Positions 33,701-48,500 of a stretch of 64,000 nucleotides of DNA are shown piece by piece. The notes under the pieces are model-generated. The model was not told the DNA's origin and made no database searches. It saw nothing but the letters and a program-made list of their open reading frames with translations. This DNA is from Certhia americana (Eukaryota > Chordata > Aves > Passeriformes > Certhiidae), in the NCBI GenBank assembly GCA_018697195.1, contig CM031878.1, positions 63,367,471-63,431,470 of the forward strand, written 5' to 3'. Each line of letters starts with the position of its first letter. Within the stretch, counting starts at the first letter, position 1. A program made the position numbers and the translations under genes.

Positions 33701-36700
33701 AGTGATTTACTGCATTACTTTATTATTACTTTCTCAGATCCTGTGTCTGACTGAACTACATTTTATTGCTTACTGTAAAAAGAAATCTCCATTTCCATTT
33801 TCCATACTAGCTGTCTTGATTTAATGCTCATATAATGGCCTTCTTCAGAACATTTGGAAGCATTTGGAAAGACTTTCCTAAGCACTTAATTTTAGGTGTG
33901 TAGTTTGGAGGTAATGTATTGTTACTGATGAAAGCAATTTTTCCTTTGTAAATTCTCTGAGTGAATCAGATCATTGCAGTGCCCGATTAGGATTTCTGTA
34001 TGTGTTTTTTTAATGGATGACAGAGGAATGATTGCTTCTTTCTGTTTGCGTGCTTATTTACTTCATAATGCTGGTATAGTGAATGCATACAAGACTTGAT
34101 TTTTAGATTAGGCTTAGTATCAGGCTGGTTTAACCCAGTCTTCCTGAATTAACAGTTTTCTTTCAGATTCAGTCCTGTGCTTAAGACAAAGTGTTATCTG
34201 CTTTCCACCATGTAATGGATATGTCAGAGACTAAATGAGTCTTAGTAGTAGTGACTTAGGTCCCAAAAGTATGTGATGTACCCAGGTGAAAAGGTTTTGT
34301 GGTTTTCAGTTAGAAGTTCTAGACACTAGTACTGCTGCTTGTGATTGTTGTGTTAGGGGGTAGATTTGTTACTGCAGTGTTTTGATCTGAGAAACACTCA
34401 CACCTTTGAGAAGAAAAAGAAATACTAATTTCCACAGGTTTTAGGAAGAATATTTCCTGCACTCCCAGCTACTTAGTTTGCATCAGAATAGTAATGCTTT
34501 TATTTAAATAATGTATCAAAGGAAAGAATGTTGTTTACATAAATACTACTTGCCAGTTGAGAAACTATCACCTTAATACAGCATATCCTGATTTATGATG
34601 AAATGGGATAACTAATTACTTGTTCTGCAGTATTCCCTTAACAAGTGATTGGGAATAAACTGTAAGTAGTATTTGGCCATACTTATCTAATGAGCATAGA
34701 GACTAAAAGAAATGACATGACTCTGACCAGATGCATGAAATTCCCATTGAGTTTACTGAATGTTCTTTTATTTTTAAAGTTGCAGTAGTAGAAGGGAATG
34801 AAGTACGTATCCACTGTTCAGTTGACAGTACCTCACTATGCCTCATTCTCTTTTTTCATTCCTCTCTAAATTTCAAAAATATTACTACTATTAATACAAT
34901 GTTTTGAAAAATCGAACATGATTAAATGTCTCTAAAATTTTTTACCTTGTGTTTTCATTTACAACTTTAGCAAAGCCCATTGATTTTACCCTTTATTTTG
35001 GTTGATGTTTACTGAATGTTTCCTCCTCATCAAAACTACAATGTTGAGCATGGTTACATATTTATTTTTTAAAACTTATTTATCCATACATTGATTAAAA
35101 TTTTCACCCTGCATATGAGGTTTGTAAAAGTTGATTTAAAAGGTGTGTAAAAGATGTTTCTTACAAATTGAACATAGTATAAAAGTGCCTCTACTTATTT
35201 GAGACTTGGAAGCCTCATAACTTTATTATTTTGAACTCTGTTTCATAACATTTCTTATTTCTCAGGAGTCTTACATCTCTTGTAGGTGTATTTGTGATTT
35301 CCTTTAATTTTACTCTGGTTTTATACTTTCATGCTTATAAGCTTTCCTGCATTTCCTAAAAGTGAGAGGAGTGGAATTGGAAATACCATCTGATGTTGGC
35401 AAGATTTTAAAATCAAACAAATGCCATGACAATAATGCAACATTCTCCAATGAAGCAGCTTGAACAATCAAAACTTCATGCATTTGAAAATTGAACATGC
35501 AAGGTGGAAAGATGCATCTGTTCTGCTATTGATGCCCTTTATCCACAGGGCTGACATAAAATGTTTTTCTTTCAAAAGATCCTGACACATGTGAAGCTAA
35601 AGCTGCAGTTTTCCCTGCTTTAACAGTAGTTTGTCAGATTCTTTGACTCAAAACTTTCAGTGGAATCTAATATGAGAGAGCATGTTGAGACAGGACTTCA
35701 AGCACTCTAAACAAAAAATCATAAGCTGCCTTTCAGTTTGAACAGGTAAATTTTGATTGTCAGTCCAGTTATGTTTTACTGTCAGAAATGTGATTTTTGG
35801 GAGGAGTTGTTAGGGTTTTTTGTACTTTGTGAATTGTTATGGAGAGCAAGAGGAGAAACTAATGAAGGAGGGGAGTTTCTCTAAATTGCAACCTCACTTT
35901 TCCACCATGGTGTGTCTTCTGATTTTGTTGTTTTTTTCCTGCAAGCTTCTAGAAACAGGTGTATACTTCTACAGAAGTGTGAATGCAATAGAAAAAGAAA
36001 AATAATCCTGAAATTTTACTGAAAAAAAGTTTATTTAAAAATATCTATTGTACTATAATTACTTATGAAGCATCCATTTTTTGAGATGCAAGTACTTACA
36101 TCTTGCATGTAACTTTGATCCTTAATGTGATAAAAGACAGTTCTTAACCTTTTTTTTCTGTCTTTGTTCACTTGATGAGCTGAAAGCATGTTTCTTCCAT
36201 ATGATTTTTAAACTTCAGGATCTTGTATCTGTGGAAAAGGATGCATTGCTATAATCTATGGTTGTGCTGTGGTTTGAGGTCATGCCATGACTAAGATGTT
36301 AAAAGAGAATGAGTGCTTTAGATAGCTGATGAGGTGGGTTTTCTCTGCAAACTTCTTTGACTTGCATCACTGTAAACGGATTTGCAGGTAGTAGCCTCCT
36401 ATGTGTGATTTTCAAACTTTGCTAATCAGCTTTAGGGGAAGACCTACTTTCCTAATTTTAAGTGTCTGATTACTCTTCAAACATAAGTTGTTGTATTGTA
36501 GTGTATCCTTTTATCTTTCTTGTCCCCTTTCTGTGTTCCTTTTTTTCTTTTTGTTCTGTGACTATGAGTATTTCCAAGAAAAAATACTTCTGTTTGTAAT
36601 CTCTTTATCTCTTCAAATTCACCTTGTTAGAAGAAAACCAGGAATGGTCTAGGGGTTCCCAGCTCGTATGTTCTGCCTGGAAGGATCCATGAAACTGCGG

Positions 36701-39700
36701 TTTGAAACTGCAGTAGATGTTGATTGGGTCCCTGAGCAGAGCCTTGCTCAAAGCTCACTCCGAAAACTTGAAAGGTGCCTATTGTTCCTTCTTAGTCAGT
36801 GCTCCATAGCCAAGGCTAAAGTATGCAAGTGTTAGGAGAAGAAGAAAGGCAGTGGGGGAAATTAAACAGTGAGCACAGCTGAAGGCGTAACTGCTCAGTG
36901 CTGAGGGAAGGGAAGCTTCAAACAGAAAAGGGGCAAAGACTTTATGTGGCTTGCATAAAGCTTTGCAGAGGTGGAGTGTCCAAAACTCTTTACTCTTGTC
37001 CTCTTTCTCGTGAGGTGCTAGATGAACATAGCTTTAATATCATTTAGGTGGGATGTGGAGAAGAGGTACAAATTTTTTCCTTTAAGGGATGGTTCCTCCC
37101 AAAGACTCTGCAATTCTTTGTGAACAAATAAGCAATCAATAAAAAGGGATTATTGGGCGGCTCTTTTTGCCTCACAGTTTGAGTCTCTAATCAAAGCAGT
37201 GATGGATGAAGTATTTGGGAGAGTTTAACCACTGCTTTTCTGTTCCACATAGCCATTGCTTGACTGTACAGAAGAAAGGCAGAATGCAGAGGATGTAGTT
37301 TAATTGGGCTACCACTTCTAATTAATTCATGTGGAAACACAGCCTAGCAATAAACACGGGCTGCAGATTGTTGTGCTTTCCTTGACCAGTCCATCCTCAC
37401 TGGAGGAGCTCCTGCCAGCCAGTGGCAGGTGGGTGATGGACTATTTCTTTAAGTTGCAGTGGGGAGCTGTTTGATCTGTTTGTACTGTCCTGTCCCCTTT
37501 CTATTTGCCTTAGAAGCATTTTTTTTCTAAGTTGCATTAAAATTATTGTTTTCCAAGTTATTTCACCTTATTATTGGATGCATATTTATGTTGAGTGGGC
37601 AGGTGGTACAGCCTACTACATTACATTCACCTGAAATGCATCTCTGTATGCATGTAGACCCCTGACTTGCTGATGAAAGTAGAATTCATCTCGCCAGGCT
37701 TCCTAGCTCCCTCCCTTCCTGCCTAAGAAAAGCCTTCAAAGAAAAAATAGGATTAGCATTGTATTTGCTGCCAGTCTTAACAAAATCTTTCCCTGCTGAT
37801 TAATTTTTGCTTCTGTATTGGTGTTCCTTAGGTATGATGAAAGAGATGTCTCACACATTTCACAATGGTCACCTGCTCTCCTTCCTTTCTGTTTTGTCTC
37901 AGTTATGTTCTCTGTTCCATCCTGTGTTTCAGTCTAGATGATGCAGGGAAACTTCAAAGGACCCATGACCTCCTTTTATTCCAGCCTGCAAGACAAAGCC
38001 TTGCCCTCTGTGTTTCAGACTATGGAAATAAATGACAGTGTATCTACCTCATTATTGTAAAGCATATTGGATATTTTGAATATGAAAGGATCTGTACAAA
38101 AGCAAATTCTGTTTACTTCACCTCAGATGGGAAGAGGATTGTCTTGTTACTGTACTAGTCCTTTATCTAAGAAGGAGAAGTGCTTGACAGTGTGCTAATA
38201 ACGAGTCTGCACTGTGTTTTGCTTGCACCCTCTAGGAGCATCGTAACAGAAAGAAATGCAGTTCTCCGTGGGTGGGTTAGAAGTTGAGACAAGGATGGGA
38301 ATTACCTAAAATATAAAAATCCTGTTGGTGAGAAACTTGAAGTTCAGTGCTTTAAAGTTAGCAAAAGCATCATTTTTTAGGTTGATAGAGAGCAGTACTA
38401 TTTCAAAGTGAGAAAAGATGACTTTTGACTTTGTGGTAAGTTGCCCATTGTTGTAAGCTGCTGTGGAACTATGTGACTGAAGATTTGGTTTACCAGAATT
38501 TTATTAGAGATTGGCTTATTTGGTGTCTAGAATGGTTGGAGGTATAAAGTCTGTTTGGTATAAGTACTGTATCATCACCCCACCATAAACATTTTCCTCC
38601 TTTTTCCCCCTAATGAGAAGCATGCCGTATGTAAATATTATATGCTGATAGTCAGATCCTGTTTAAGATCCTTTATCTATTTCAAAGGCAGAGATGCATT
38701 GTTGAGGGCATTTGTAGTTATATATAAAAGAAGGTTTATGATTATATTTTTCTGCAGTAAATCTTGGTTCTTTTGAACCAGTATTTTAAACATTTAACAA
38801 ATTTAAGTCTTCTTTTCCAGTATTAACCCCTTCTTAGGCTTTGTTCTGCCTTGGATTTTAAAGTGACAGCTGGAAAATAGATTTTACTGAAAAACACTGC
38901 ATCACAAACACCAATTTGAAAAAGTTAAGCATCATTAAAAAATTTTTGTGTATGCCTCAAGTGCAAAGTGACTTCCACTACAGCCCATATTAGGAAACAA
39001 GTAAGGCCCTTGTCTGGGCTGCTCTTCTTGCCTTTTGTGTGTGTTTTTTGTTGGTTTTTAAAAATTTTTTGGTTTTTAAAATACTTTTCTCATTTGGGTT
39101 TCTGCCTCTCTTTCTCAACTGCCACAGCTTTATACTATGATTTATACTTTTCAGACAGGAGAGTTCAGAGTTGCTTCTTCTGCAGCAGTCAGAACAATTC
39201 TCTGTTCCATAAACCATTAAGATCTTTATTTTAACCTTAAAGTATGTGTATATGACAGAGGGTAAAATGCCTGCATTTTGGAATGGTTAATTGTTAAACT
39301 TGGAAAACTACTTACGGTTTCTTTGCCAGATTAACTTTCTCAATGACATTGATTTGTGAATTGACTATCATTTATTGAAATAGAATGTCCAATCAAACAT
39401 ACTCGTGATGTTTTTTCAGTCTCATGCTAAAAAGTAAAAATCAGAATAGTGTTCTCTCACTACTCTAGCTGAAATTTCACCTGTAACCATGTGTTCTTCA
39501 GAAAGCTTACAAGAATTAATTTATTTGACTCCGCAATGCTGCATTTGCCTCACAGGTCCATAATGCAACTTTTTTTTTATACTACTCTTCTAACCAGCTG
39601 TTTTTCTATCCTAGCAGAAGTCAGTTTAAAAAACGGATATTTATTGGTACTTACTATTGCACACAGAGTTGCATTTGTTTTCGTCATAATTTTTTTATTC

Positions 39701-42040
39701 TGTTGTTCTGTAAACATTTATCTGAATTTCGAATAAGTACAATAACTGTACCATATTAATGCAGAATACTCTCTTTCATATATAGCAGTCATGCTATATA
39801 TGACAAACAAGCCTGCTGTTCCTCTTGGAAGTTCAACATATACTTTTCTGATTTTGTAATAACAAGATTTTATAATGGACATATATTACTAAAAAATTGA
39901 ATGAATTTATTGCAATCTTTTTATTTAATTTTAAAAAAAAATCTAATTCTGTCAAGGTTTTCTTGAAAGGACCTCAGTTAAAATGCTGTTAGGGCTGGGG
40001 GGAGTGCTGTTTCTCCAAAAATCTTCTTGAGAGTTTTATTTTTCAGTAGGAGTTTGGAAAAAGCAGAAATTTGTACAAAGACCTGCTAGGAGTGTCTCCA
40101 TCTCCACGAGGACTAAAGCAGTGGATGAGTTACATTGCCTTGTGCTTTGCTAACAGTTCACACCTTTCATTCTGAAAAAGATCTTTTTTGAGAACAAAGG
40201 AAGAAATCCCCTCATCGTGTGTGCATGCTGATTTGCAGTTCATCTTCACCACAAGCAGCTTCATGGATTTTTATTTTGGTGCAGCTCCTTTCCTATGGCA
40301 GTTTGACCTTTCACAGAATTAATTGAAATCACAAAAAATGGTAAATTGCTGTTCTCCCAGGGCACAGGGTTTGTGCCCAGCCAGTTCCTTGCTTTGGATA
40401 GATGAGTCAGGGATGTACACAACCTCCTAACTGAACACAGTTACTGCATTTTTGCCTCTGTGTTACAGCTTCAGAAAGGAGTTGAATTTTATGGTTTTTT
40501 AGTATTTGTTAACCAGATTCTGCATTGACTTCTTCATTTGTGACTAATGAGAAATGAATGTAAGAATGAGGTTTAGAGGAAATAAGCTTACCTTTGCTTG
40601 ATTAGTCAGAAAATTAAATGGTACTGTAAGTGGGCAAAATAATATTGTTTCTTGCCAGTCCAGTACTGGGTTTCATTGCTGTGTGTCAGGACAGGAAATT
40701 CTGAACAATATGAAGGTGTATATTCTTATTGTAATGCATTTAACTTCTTCTTGGGAAGGGTTATTGGCGTTGCTCCATCACACAGATGATATAGATATAT
40801 CATAAATGTGTATTTCGTACTTATGTTAATTAAATCAAATAAATAACTGCTTTTGGTATGGTGACATTGCATTGTTATAAAACATTATGAAATTCTGAAG
40901 GGATGGTTTTCTATGTATTTGTTAAGATATTTTGATGCTTGTGCATAAAATAGTTTAAGGAAACTTAAAATTTATAATGGGCTCTGTCATGAGTAATCAG
41001 GAAGCAGAAATGATTTGATTTTTCAACCTGATCTTTTACTTAAGCAGTCAACCTGCTGATACACTTGGAAAAAATACTTGTTTTCAGAAATGGATTTTGC
41101 AAGTAGAATGCCCCAAAATGCAAAATTTATAAATTTCTTCTAGCAAACAGATGTGTCAGTTTGTCCTCAGGGCTTTAGACTATGAATTGCATTAATTGAT
41201 AGGCTTTCAAATTCATTAATGCAGAACTTTAAAATTCTGTCTGCTAGAATATTTTTAAAAACCCTATTTAAGTTACAGAAGTTTTTGAAGATATGTAAAT
41301 TGCACATTCACCTTCAGTTTTGAGTGCATTTTCTTACTAAAATATAGCAATTGGCCAGCTCATATTTTTCATTTTCCACAGCCTCTGTATTTGACTTAGG
41401 TGTTCAAGAATGCCTTTTCAACAGCTTGTATAAATAATAGCTGAAATGAGAGAAAGCTTTCACTTGGTGAATTGTAAAACACACACAGAGAATTCCTTGC
41501 TCTTTGGAAGGGTTACCATGTTTCATGAAGGTTAATAGAAAATTAAGAAGTGTAGCAATGTAGTATTTGTTTGCAGAATTTGAGCCAAGGTGTCTATTTA
41601 TCTCTAATGGAGGATGACAATGAAGGATTTAAGAAGTCACCCCACTTACTGTCTTAAACACAGAAGCCTTCCGCCTGCATCTTTCAACTTGCTTCACCAC
41701 TTCTGAAGCAGCAATGGACAAACTGCTAAATTCAAATTCAAAATTACTGAGGGAGAGACGCACACATACGAGAAAACCATTTTTGAATGCTTTCAAATCT
41801 AGGCATTTTCTTCATGCCAACTGGGAGAAGGCAGAACTCAGTTCTGCTTCTGGCTCCCTCACCTGCCTGCCTGCCTTCTTTTTCCTACGTCATTTTAAAT
41901 CTCCTGTAAGCATACATTCATGATGTGTTCCCCCCATACCCTGCTAGGAGCAAGTAAAAGGAAGACATAATGTAGGTTTGGATGGAGATTGCTTTGGGAA
42001 ATGAGTTAAGAAAGCTTAAGCTGATAAAACGTGACTCTTC
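30789..42040 (+). other. Intron 1 segment, no gene seen
   Basis: Long AT-rich intron stretch. Local features are T15 at about 31741-31755, A21 followed by a T run at about 33672-33700, and a perfect hairpin at 39776-39803. ORFs such as 31883-32266 (-) begin at non-ATG codons and resemble nothing known. Confidence 0.5.
39776..39803. repeat. Perfect 12-bp inverted repeat with 4-nt loop
   Basis: TCATATATAGCA and TGCTATATATGA are exact reverse complements separated by GTCA. The stem is AT-rich, so it is only moderately stable. Confidence 0.9.
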
Positions 42041-42083
42041 TGATAGGGGGCCCTATTTGGATAGCTTGCCTCTTCTAAATTCT

Positions 42084-42165
42084 TCTTTTCCTTTCCTTTC
42101 CCTCCCTTCCTCTCTCCCTCCCCCCAGCTCCCTCTCCTTTTTTCTCTCTTGTCAAGCCCACTTCA
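42084..42165 (+). repeat. Polypyrimidine tract
   Basis: A TTCC/CTCC-rich homopyrimidine stretch with few interruptions lies about 250 bp before the poly(C) run. Confidence 0.8.
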
Positions 42166-42391
42166 TAAATGGAAGCAGCTGGAGATCTTTTTAGTGGCAT
42201 TCAGGGATTACTGCCCTTCAGGATTTTAATAAGCCCTACTGCCTGAAGTGCCTGTGAGGGTGCTCTCTGAGACAATTACCATTCAGGGCTCGGATTGAGG
42301 GCTCTTCGTGGCCCAGATGGCCAAGAGGCTGTGTATGAGCAGATAGTCTTCCCCGACCAACAGATCAGTAGAGCAAAGAGAGCGTGTGGGC

Positions 42392-42443
42392 CTTTTTTTT
42401 GCCTTTTTTTTTTTTTTTTTCCTCCTCCTCTTCTCCCCGCCCC

Positions 42444-42477
<34 letters not shown>
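42392..42477 (+). repeat. T-run, CCT-run and C33 homopyrimidine block
   Basis: A T-rich block is followed by CTCCTC and then 33 consecutive C residues (42445-42477). The minus strand is therefore a 33-base G run. Confidence 0.95.
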
Positions 42478-42509
42478 TGCTCTTCTTTTCTCTCTTGGCT
42501 AAGTTGAGA

Positions 42510-45500
42510 AGTGGGGAGAAGGAGAAAGGAAGTGAATAAGGGGGTTCTATCACTTTGCAGCTAATCAAAGCTAAGTTTGCTCATCCTCTTATACATAACT
42601 GGATTTAAATGGTGACCTCTTAAGAACTGCAGTTTGAGGTTATGTATCCCTATTCACTATAAGGCAGCTGCTCTTTGTAATTTAAACATACAATACCCCT
42701 GATTATAAGGAGTATTTCTTAGCTGCCCTCATAGGAAGAAATAACCTGGAGAGGACTACAACAAGGTCTCTTCTTATTTTGGTACTGGAACAGAGGACAA
42801 AAATTGCAGGCAAAACTAGTTGGTAGCTGTGGATATTTGGACTGAAAAATACAGCTGGTTAACAGAAAACAAATATTTAGCTGAAAGGAATTGGTCATTT
42901 AGGCTTGCTTTTACCTGCAGTATGGTATGCCTTCTAGATGAAGCACATAGAAAATAATTGTTGGACTTCTGAAAAGACTTCCCTTGGATAAAATTTTAGC
43001 CATTGAAATAAGGGAAGGGCATGACTTAAAAGTGAAAATTTGAAGTTGTTTTTTTGCAAGGACAGCTCCTTAGTGGCTTAAATACTTGCAAAGCTAATTT
43101 CAGTGCAGCCATAGCTTTTGGGTCTTGCAGTCCTGTGCAAAAAGTGGAAAATGTGGCTTATTAGGTGGACAGCTGTTCCCTGTCTGGACAGACATTAATT
43201 TTTTAATCTTTGGACTCCCTAATGTCAGAAAAAACAATTTATGCCTCTTCACATTAAAATGAATATTTGTGATACAGAACTCAATGCCTGTCCATTTGCT
43301 TTTGACTCAATGAATACGTCATTCATTTAGATCACATTTAATAAGAAAATAAAATGCATCATATAATAAAAGAGAGAAAATGGCTTGAATAAAAAACACG
43401 TAGCTGGACTGTCTTAAGGCTGATTAATTTGGATGAATGGGACTAATTCTGTAGTTACTGATCTTGAGGATTCTTCTCCCATAAACCAGTAAGCTGTATC
43501 AAGTTAATTTGTGGAATGGCTGAAACTGCAAATAAAACTTTAAAAAGACTATTTGACTGGTCTCTCAGAAAAATAATATATATGAATTGGTGGTAAAATT
43601 TTGCTGATAATGTGTATACAAACAACTGCTTCATAAATTGTTGGTTTCAAAGAGTTACGTGAAATGATAGCAGGATGAATGATTTTTTACTTTAGAAATC
43701 GTGGCGATTGCTAGGGCACACAGGCAGGTCCTCCGGTTTGTTTTAATGCTTCTGAACACTTCTTCCTCAGAATAGTTGTTTTGAGGGATACCTCTGCCCT
43801 TTGAGAAGTCATTTGTTACAGAACTAGTAATGTGGAATGAGATTTCAGCTCATTGAAATAATTGGGCTAATTATGGAAGTGGTTAAGGTGAGTAAAATTT
43901 GTGAAGTTTTAAGAAATAATAGCTTTTTGGATAGTATCTTTTAGTCCTCAAATTCAATTTGCATGAGACACATCATTATAAATTAGCATAATTTATTTAA
44001 CATTGACACTCGATTCTTAAGTTCAACTTCAGTTGATAAGACTGGACAACCTCAGCCAAAGATTTCTTGTGTATATATAAATAATACTTCAAGGAGTTTG
44101 GTATATATATTCTGACACTTCTGAGGTTCTGACACTTCCCAACAGATGTACTGCTCCATTTCAGCTATGGTTGCAGGATGTGTAGTTTCATGCTGGAACA
44201 TCTAGGTTCTTATTTTGATCATAAATACATGTACAATGATACAGATAGTATAAATTGTGATCTTCAAGGACATCAGTGTGATTCACCAGTTGTCAGAAGA
44301 TGGGGTGAATAGAAGACTGGACTAAGAATGTCATGCTGAATCAGGATTTAGATTAATATGAAACTATATGCAGAACTAATTACAGTAATGGTACTGTGTT
44401 TCTGTGTGTAAATGTAATGTTATTACATTTAATGGGCTCCTAGTTTTAATTATGATTATGGATAAATTCAAAATTTTCAAAATATTTCAAGTTTCTGCTA
44501 TGTGTAGTTTATGCCAGGAATGGTGTTTTTTCAGGATGATTTCTGGTCTCTCTTAAGTTCATGTGCGTCTCATCACCTCTGAGTATTGCTGCAACGTCCC
44601 AGTATTGATGAAAATAAATATTTAAGGTCCTGTGTGATATTGCCTATACAAGATATATGATCATGTTCTTCAGATCATGCTCAACATCTAGAATGTTCAA
44701 CATCTAGGTTACTTCTCACCCTTCAAGGTTTTGACAGATTTTTTTTCCTGGTCTCTTTTTTCCCTCCCAATACTAGGATATGTCTAATTTTTAGTGCCAT
44801 TAAAAGGTTGATTTCTCACCCACTATCTTCTATCAGGATTTTTAGTTAATAGCAAAGCCTGCTAGAGATACATGCCTGAAAACCAGTTACTGTAGAAAGA
44901 GAGTTACTTGTGACATATAAAAAGCACATACACTGGAATACTTGTGCTCTCTTTTCTCTGTCTTCCAGCTTGACGTGTCTGATTTTAGCCTTTTTATTTT
45001 AGTGTCAGCAGACAATGTATGTGCAGTAATTTACCTGACAGTGTCTACTGCTGCCAGGTCTGATGGAGTCTCAGAACAGCATTATAGTGCTTTTCTAAAT
45101 GTCATGAGCATTTAGCTAGGAGCTCCTACAGTCTGAATGGATTCTCTCCAATTTTTGTTTTAAAAACCATGTAACCCTTAATTAGAATTTTTGCGTTTTT
45201 CTAGTTAATAATATATACTGTGAAGTAATTCTTGGATCCTGTTATTATAAAGGCAGGTGTATAAAGAAAATTGTTTTGTTTGAATTTGTCAACATTTACT
45301 ATCTTTCTGTGTGTTTTGTATTCCTGAATAGCTGCAGAACTAATTGTGAGAATACTTCTAATTATCTTGGATTAGCTGGGTAAAATAAAACTAGGCAAAA
45401 ATTGGTTGATAGGCTATTAGCATAATTTGTAGGTCCCATTTATATATTTAATGAGTGATTTTGAATGTCTTCCTAGTGGAAGCAATAGTTTAACATTCAA

Positions 45501-48500
45501 ATATAAATTATTTGTTGTTTGATTAACTACATGATCACATTCTATAAGCAGTAAAATACTAAGTAATTTCAATTCAGAACTTCTGAAATATAGGACTTCT
45601 GTCTCATGTCTTTAATGATGTTTGTGTTTTTAGATTTCTGTTAAGGGACAAGGGTGTTGCTATCTAAATGTCTCTGTGAGCACATCCAGAGCATGCTGTT
45701 CAAAGTGCTGTCCTGCAACATAATCTGATACGCTGTAAATACACAGTTTTTTTTAGATGTTATTAGAAAATGAGATGATAGTGTTAGTTGTCGTATGTGG
45801 AAAAATTAAGGCAATCCTAAAAAGGCAGTGAAACTTAGCAGTTAATAGGAATCTTTTTTAAAACATTCTATAGATATTCCATTTGTTTGTTGGTGTGGAT
45901 TTGTAAAATTAGCAGGTTTTTTCCATTTTATGAATTAAAACACAATTTCTCATGTAAAAAAATGAGGAAAGTTTTAATGCCACATAAAAGGGTAGGAGGA
46001 AAATATTTCAAATAATTATTCCAAGTGAAATACTCTTATAACCAGTTGGGTCCTTGATATTGGGTCTGGTTTTATGCATCTGTGAACAAAATGCGCTTAA
46101 TTGGTGTTTATTCACTCCAAGTGTCTCAAACAAGTAAACAGGAATAAAATTGTTCAGAAGCGTCTGCACGTCATTTCCTCACAACCTGCCATGACTCCCT
46201 GGTGCTTCTGGTTTTGTTGGATTATTAGTCTGTGAAGGAAGAGATAAAGCATTTCCGTGTATTGAATTTGAGCACGCTCTGTGCTTTGGGCAGAATGAAA
46301 TATTAAAGGCTGTTTGCGATCTCACAGATGAGTAGGGCAGGCAAACTTTCGCACGCACATACAAGAAGGGAGCAGTGAGATAGAGGTATCTAAAGGTTCC
46401 TGAATGTAGGATATTTGTTCATGGCTGTGTTTTCCTCCCACGTACAGGGATACTCCATTCACATGGTTCTGAATGGCTACTTTAATTATTTTTCTAAATG
46501 CCTCTGGACTAAACGTCCTTGTTAATCCTTCTGTTGACTGTGGCTTCTTGAACTATTTCATAAACACAATAAACATCACTAATTGTTATGAACTCTCCCA
46601 GTCTAACATTCTTGAAACAGTGGAACCTGCAAGACATGCTCCAGCAAATGACAGGGTGTGGATGTACTGCTCTCGTTTTCATCAGTAGAACAGATTAATT
46701 ACATTTGGGAAGGACAGTGATAAATGATGGAGCCTACTTGGTAAAGTACTTTGTAAAGTACTTGAAAGTACTACTACTTTGAAAGTACTTTGGGGTACTG
46801 TGGTTAAAATACAAGGGGTTGAGTGTGTCATGCAGCTTTATTTTTCATTTTTTTTACACATAATAGTATACTGTCATTGTGTATGAAGTGAGGTGGCCAG
46901 AGAACGATTCATTAAGTGATGAGTAATGTTCTTCATACTGCATAATATGACACAACTGGTAGTTGTCTTACAGAGGGATGTTGTGCATGGCAATCCTTCT
47001 TTATTAAAATTGTCTTACATCTTTGCTTACTTGGAAGGTCTCTGCTGAGACCTTCTGTGCCATGGATGGCTGGTTTTACAAGTTTGGCCTTCTCTGTCAG
47101 CCTGCCTGTGTGGAACCAAACGGAAATGTATCTATATCACCGAATGAGAAACTTTGTCTTCAGTGTAGGGAAGTCTCCCACTATGAGGCTGTCAGCTACC
47201 TAAGACCTAAAATCCATGATAATTACCGTTTCTGTAAAATGCCCTCATTATGGCACATAAAATGCCTGGCTGCAAAGAACTGCTCTATGAAGATTGAGCG
47301 CTGCAAACCAGTCAGCATAAAATAAAACTCCTGTGTAAACAGTAAATAAATAGATGCTATACTTGATACCATTTGCACATTTTTTTGATGAGGGAGATTT
47401 CCAAATTTTCTGGAAAGAGACAACAGCAATTTCATGCGTATGGTATTTCACCACAGATGAACTTAGTGGTTCTTCTGCAGCCTGGTGAGCCTTTTTTGTC
47501 TGTTACAAATGAATGTGCTGGCTCTTACAGAAGGTGGTGCACAAGGAGTGTAACAGGGCTATTTGCCATTGATCAGTACTGGAAAAAATATACAGTAAGA
47601 ACCTCGTAACCTTCCAAAGAACTTGCTTTGAAATATTCATACAAAAATAAAGGTACAAATCCACCTCTTTATTTGAAAGGAACTTAACAAAGATGCATCC
47701 AATAAGAGGAAATATGAAAACACTTTTCCTCAATTAACAATTGTTAGCTCAAAGCAAGTAATGAAATGGTTCAGAAAATAGCTGCATGATTATTTATTGA
47801 CTTTGGCCACATTGATTTGCTAAATCATATGGATGCTATTAAAGTTTGCTGTTTTAAGCAACAACACCCTCTGCCCCACTTCACCCCTTTCTTTCAATTG
47901 TAGTGGACAAATCCCAACACAGTTTTCGAACCACAGTTTGAGAGATCGTGCATTTGAGTTGTACATTTAATATTTCATATTTCTAAATTTTATCCCCTTG
48001 GATATCCCCATGCCTTGTATTTTGTAGCTTTTCTGTGTTGCATGGTCTGCAACTCATACAAAACTGTGAACTGTATTATTAGATGTGTGCTGTTGGTTAA
48101 AGCCCCATTTAACTGGAGTGTGTACTCTATTTTTCAAGCTGAAATATTCCATGTATCCCACATTACAGTGTCAAATTGTACTAGTGGATTTTCAGAGCAA
48201 ACAAAAAAAAACCCAATCTAATACCATGTCTCAACTGCAGGGTTTTTTTATTAGTTCCCTGATTATTTTAAAATAGCATATGTTAGAGCTGTCTCATATT
48301 TTATTACTCTGAAGGCTGGTTACAGAAATGCTGAGTCATGCAAAGGATATTATCGAAAACTTGGAATGTACTTAAATCCAGATACTGTGAACTTGTTCCT
48401 TGGCCATTTTTATCTGAAGAAGTCTCCCTCTCTTGACCTTCTCTTTCACATTTTGAAGAAAGTATCAGGTGCATGATCTCTGGCTGCTGTGAGATCACTG

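Noticed and set aside
47023..47325. 100-codon frame considered as an internal exon
   Set aside because: Starts at TTG, resembles no ephrin-A5 segment or other known protein.
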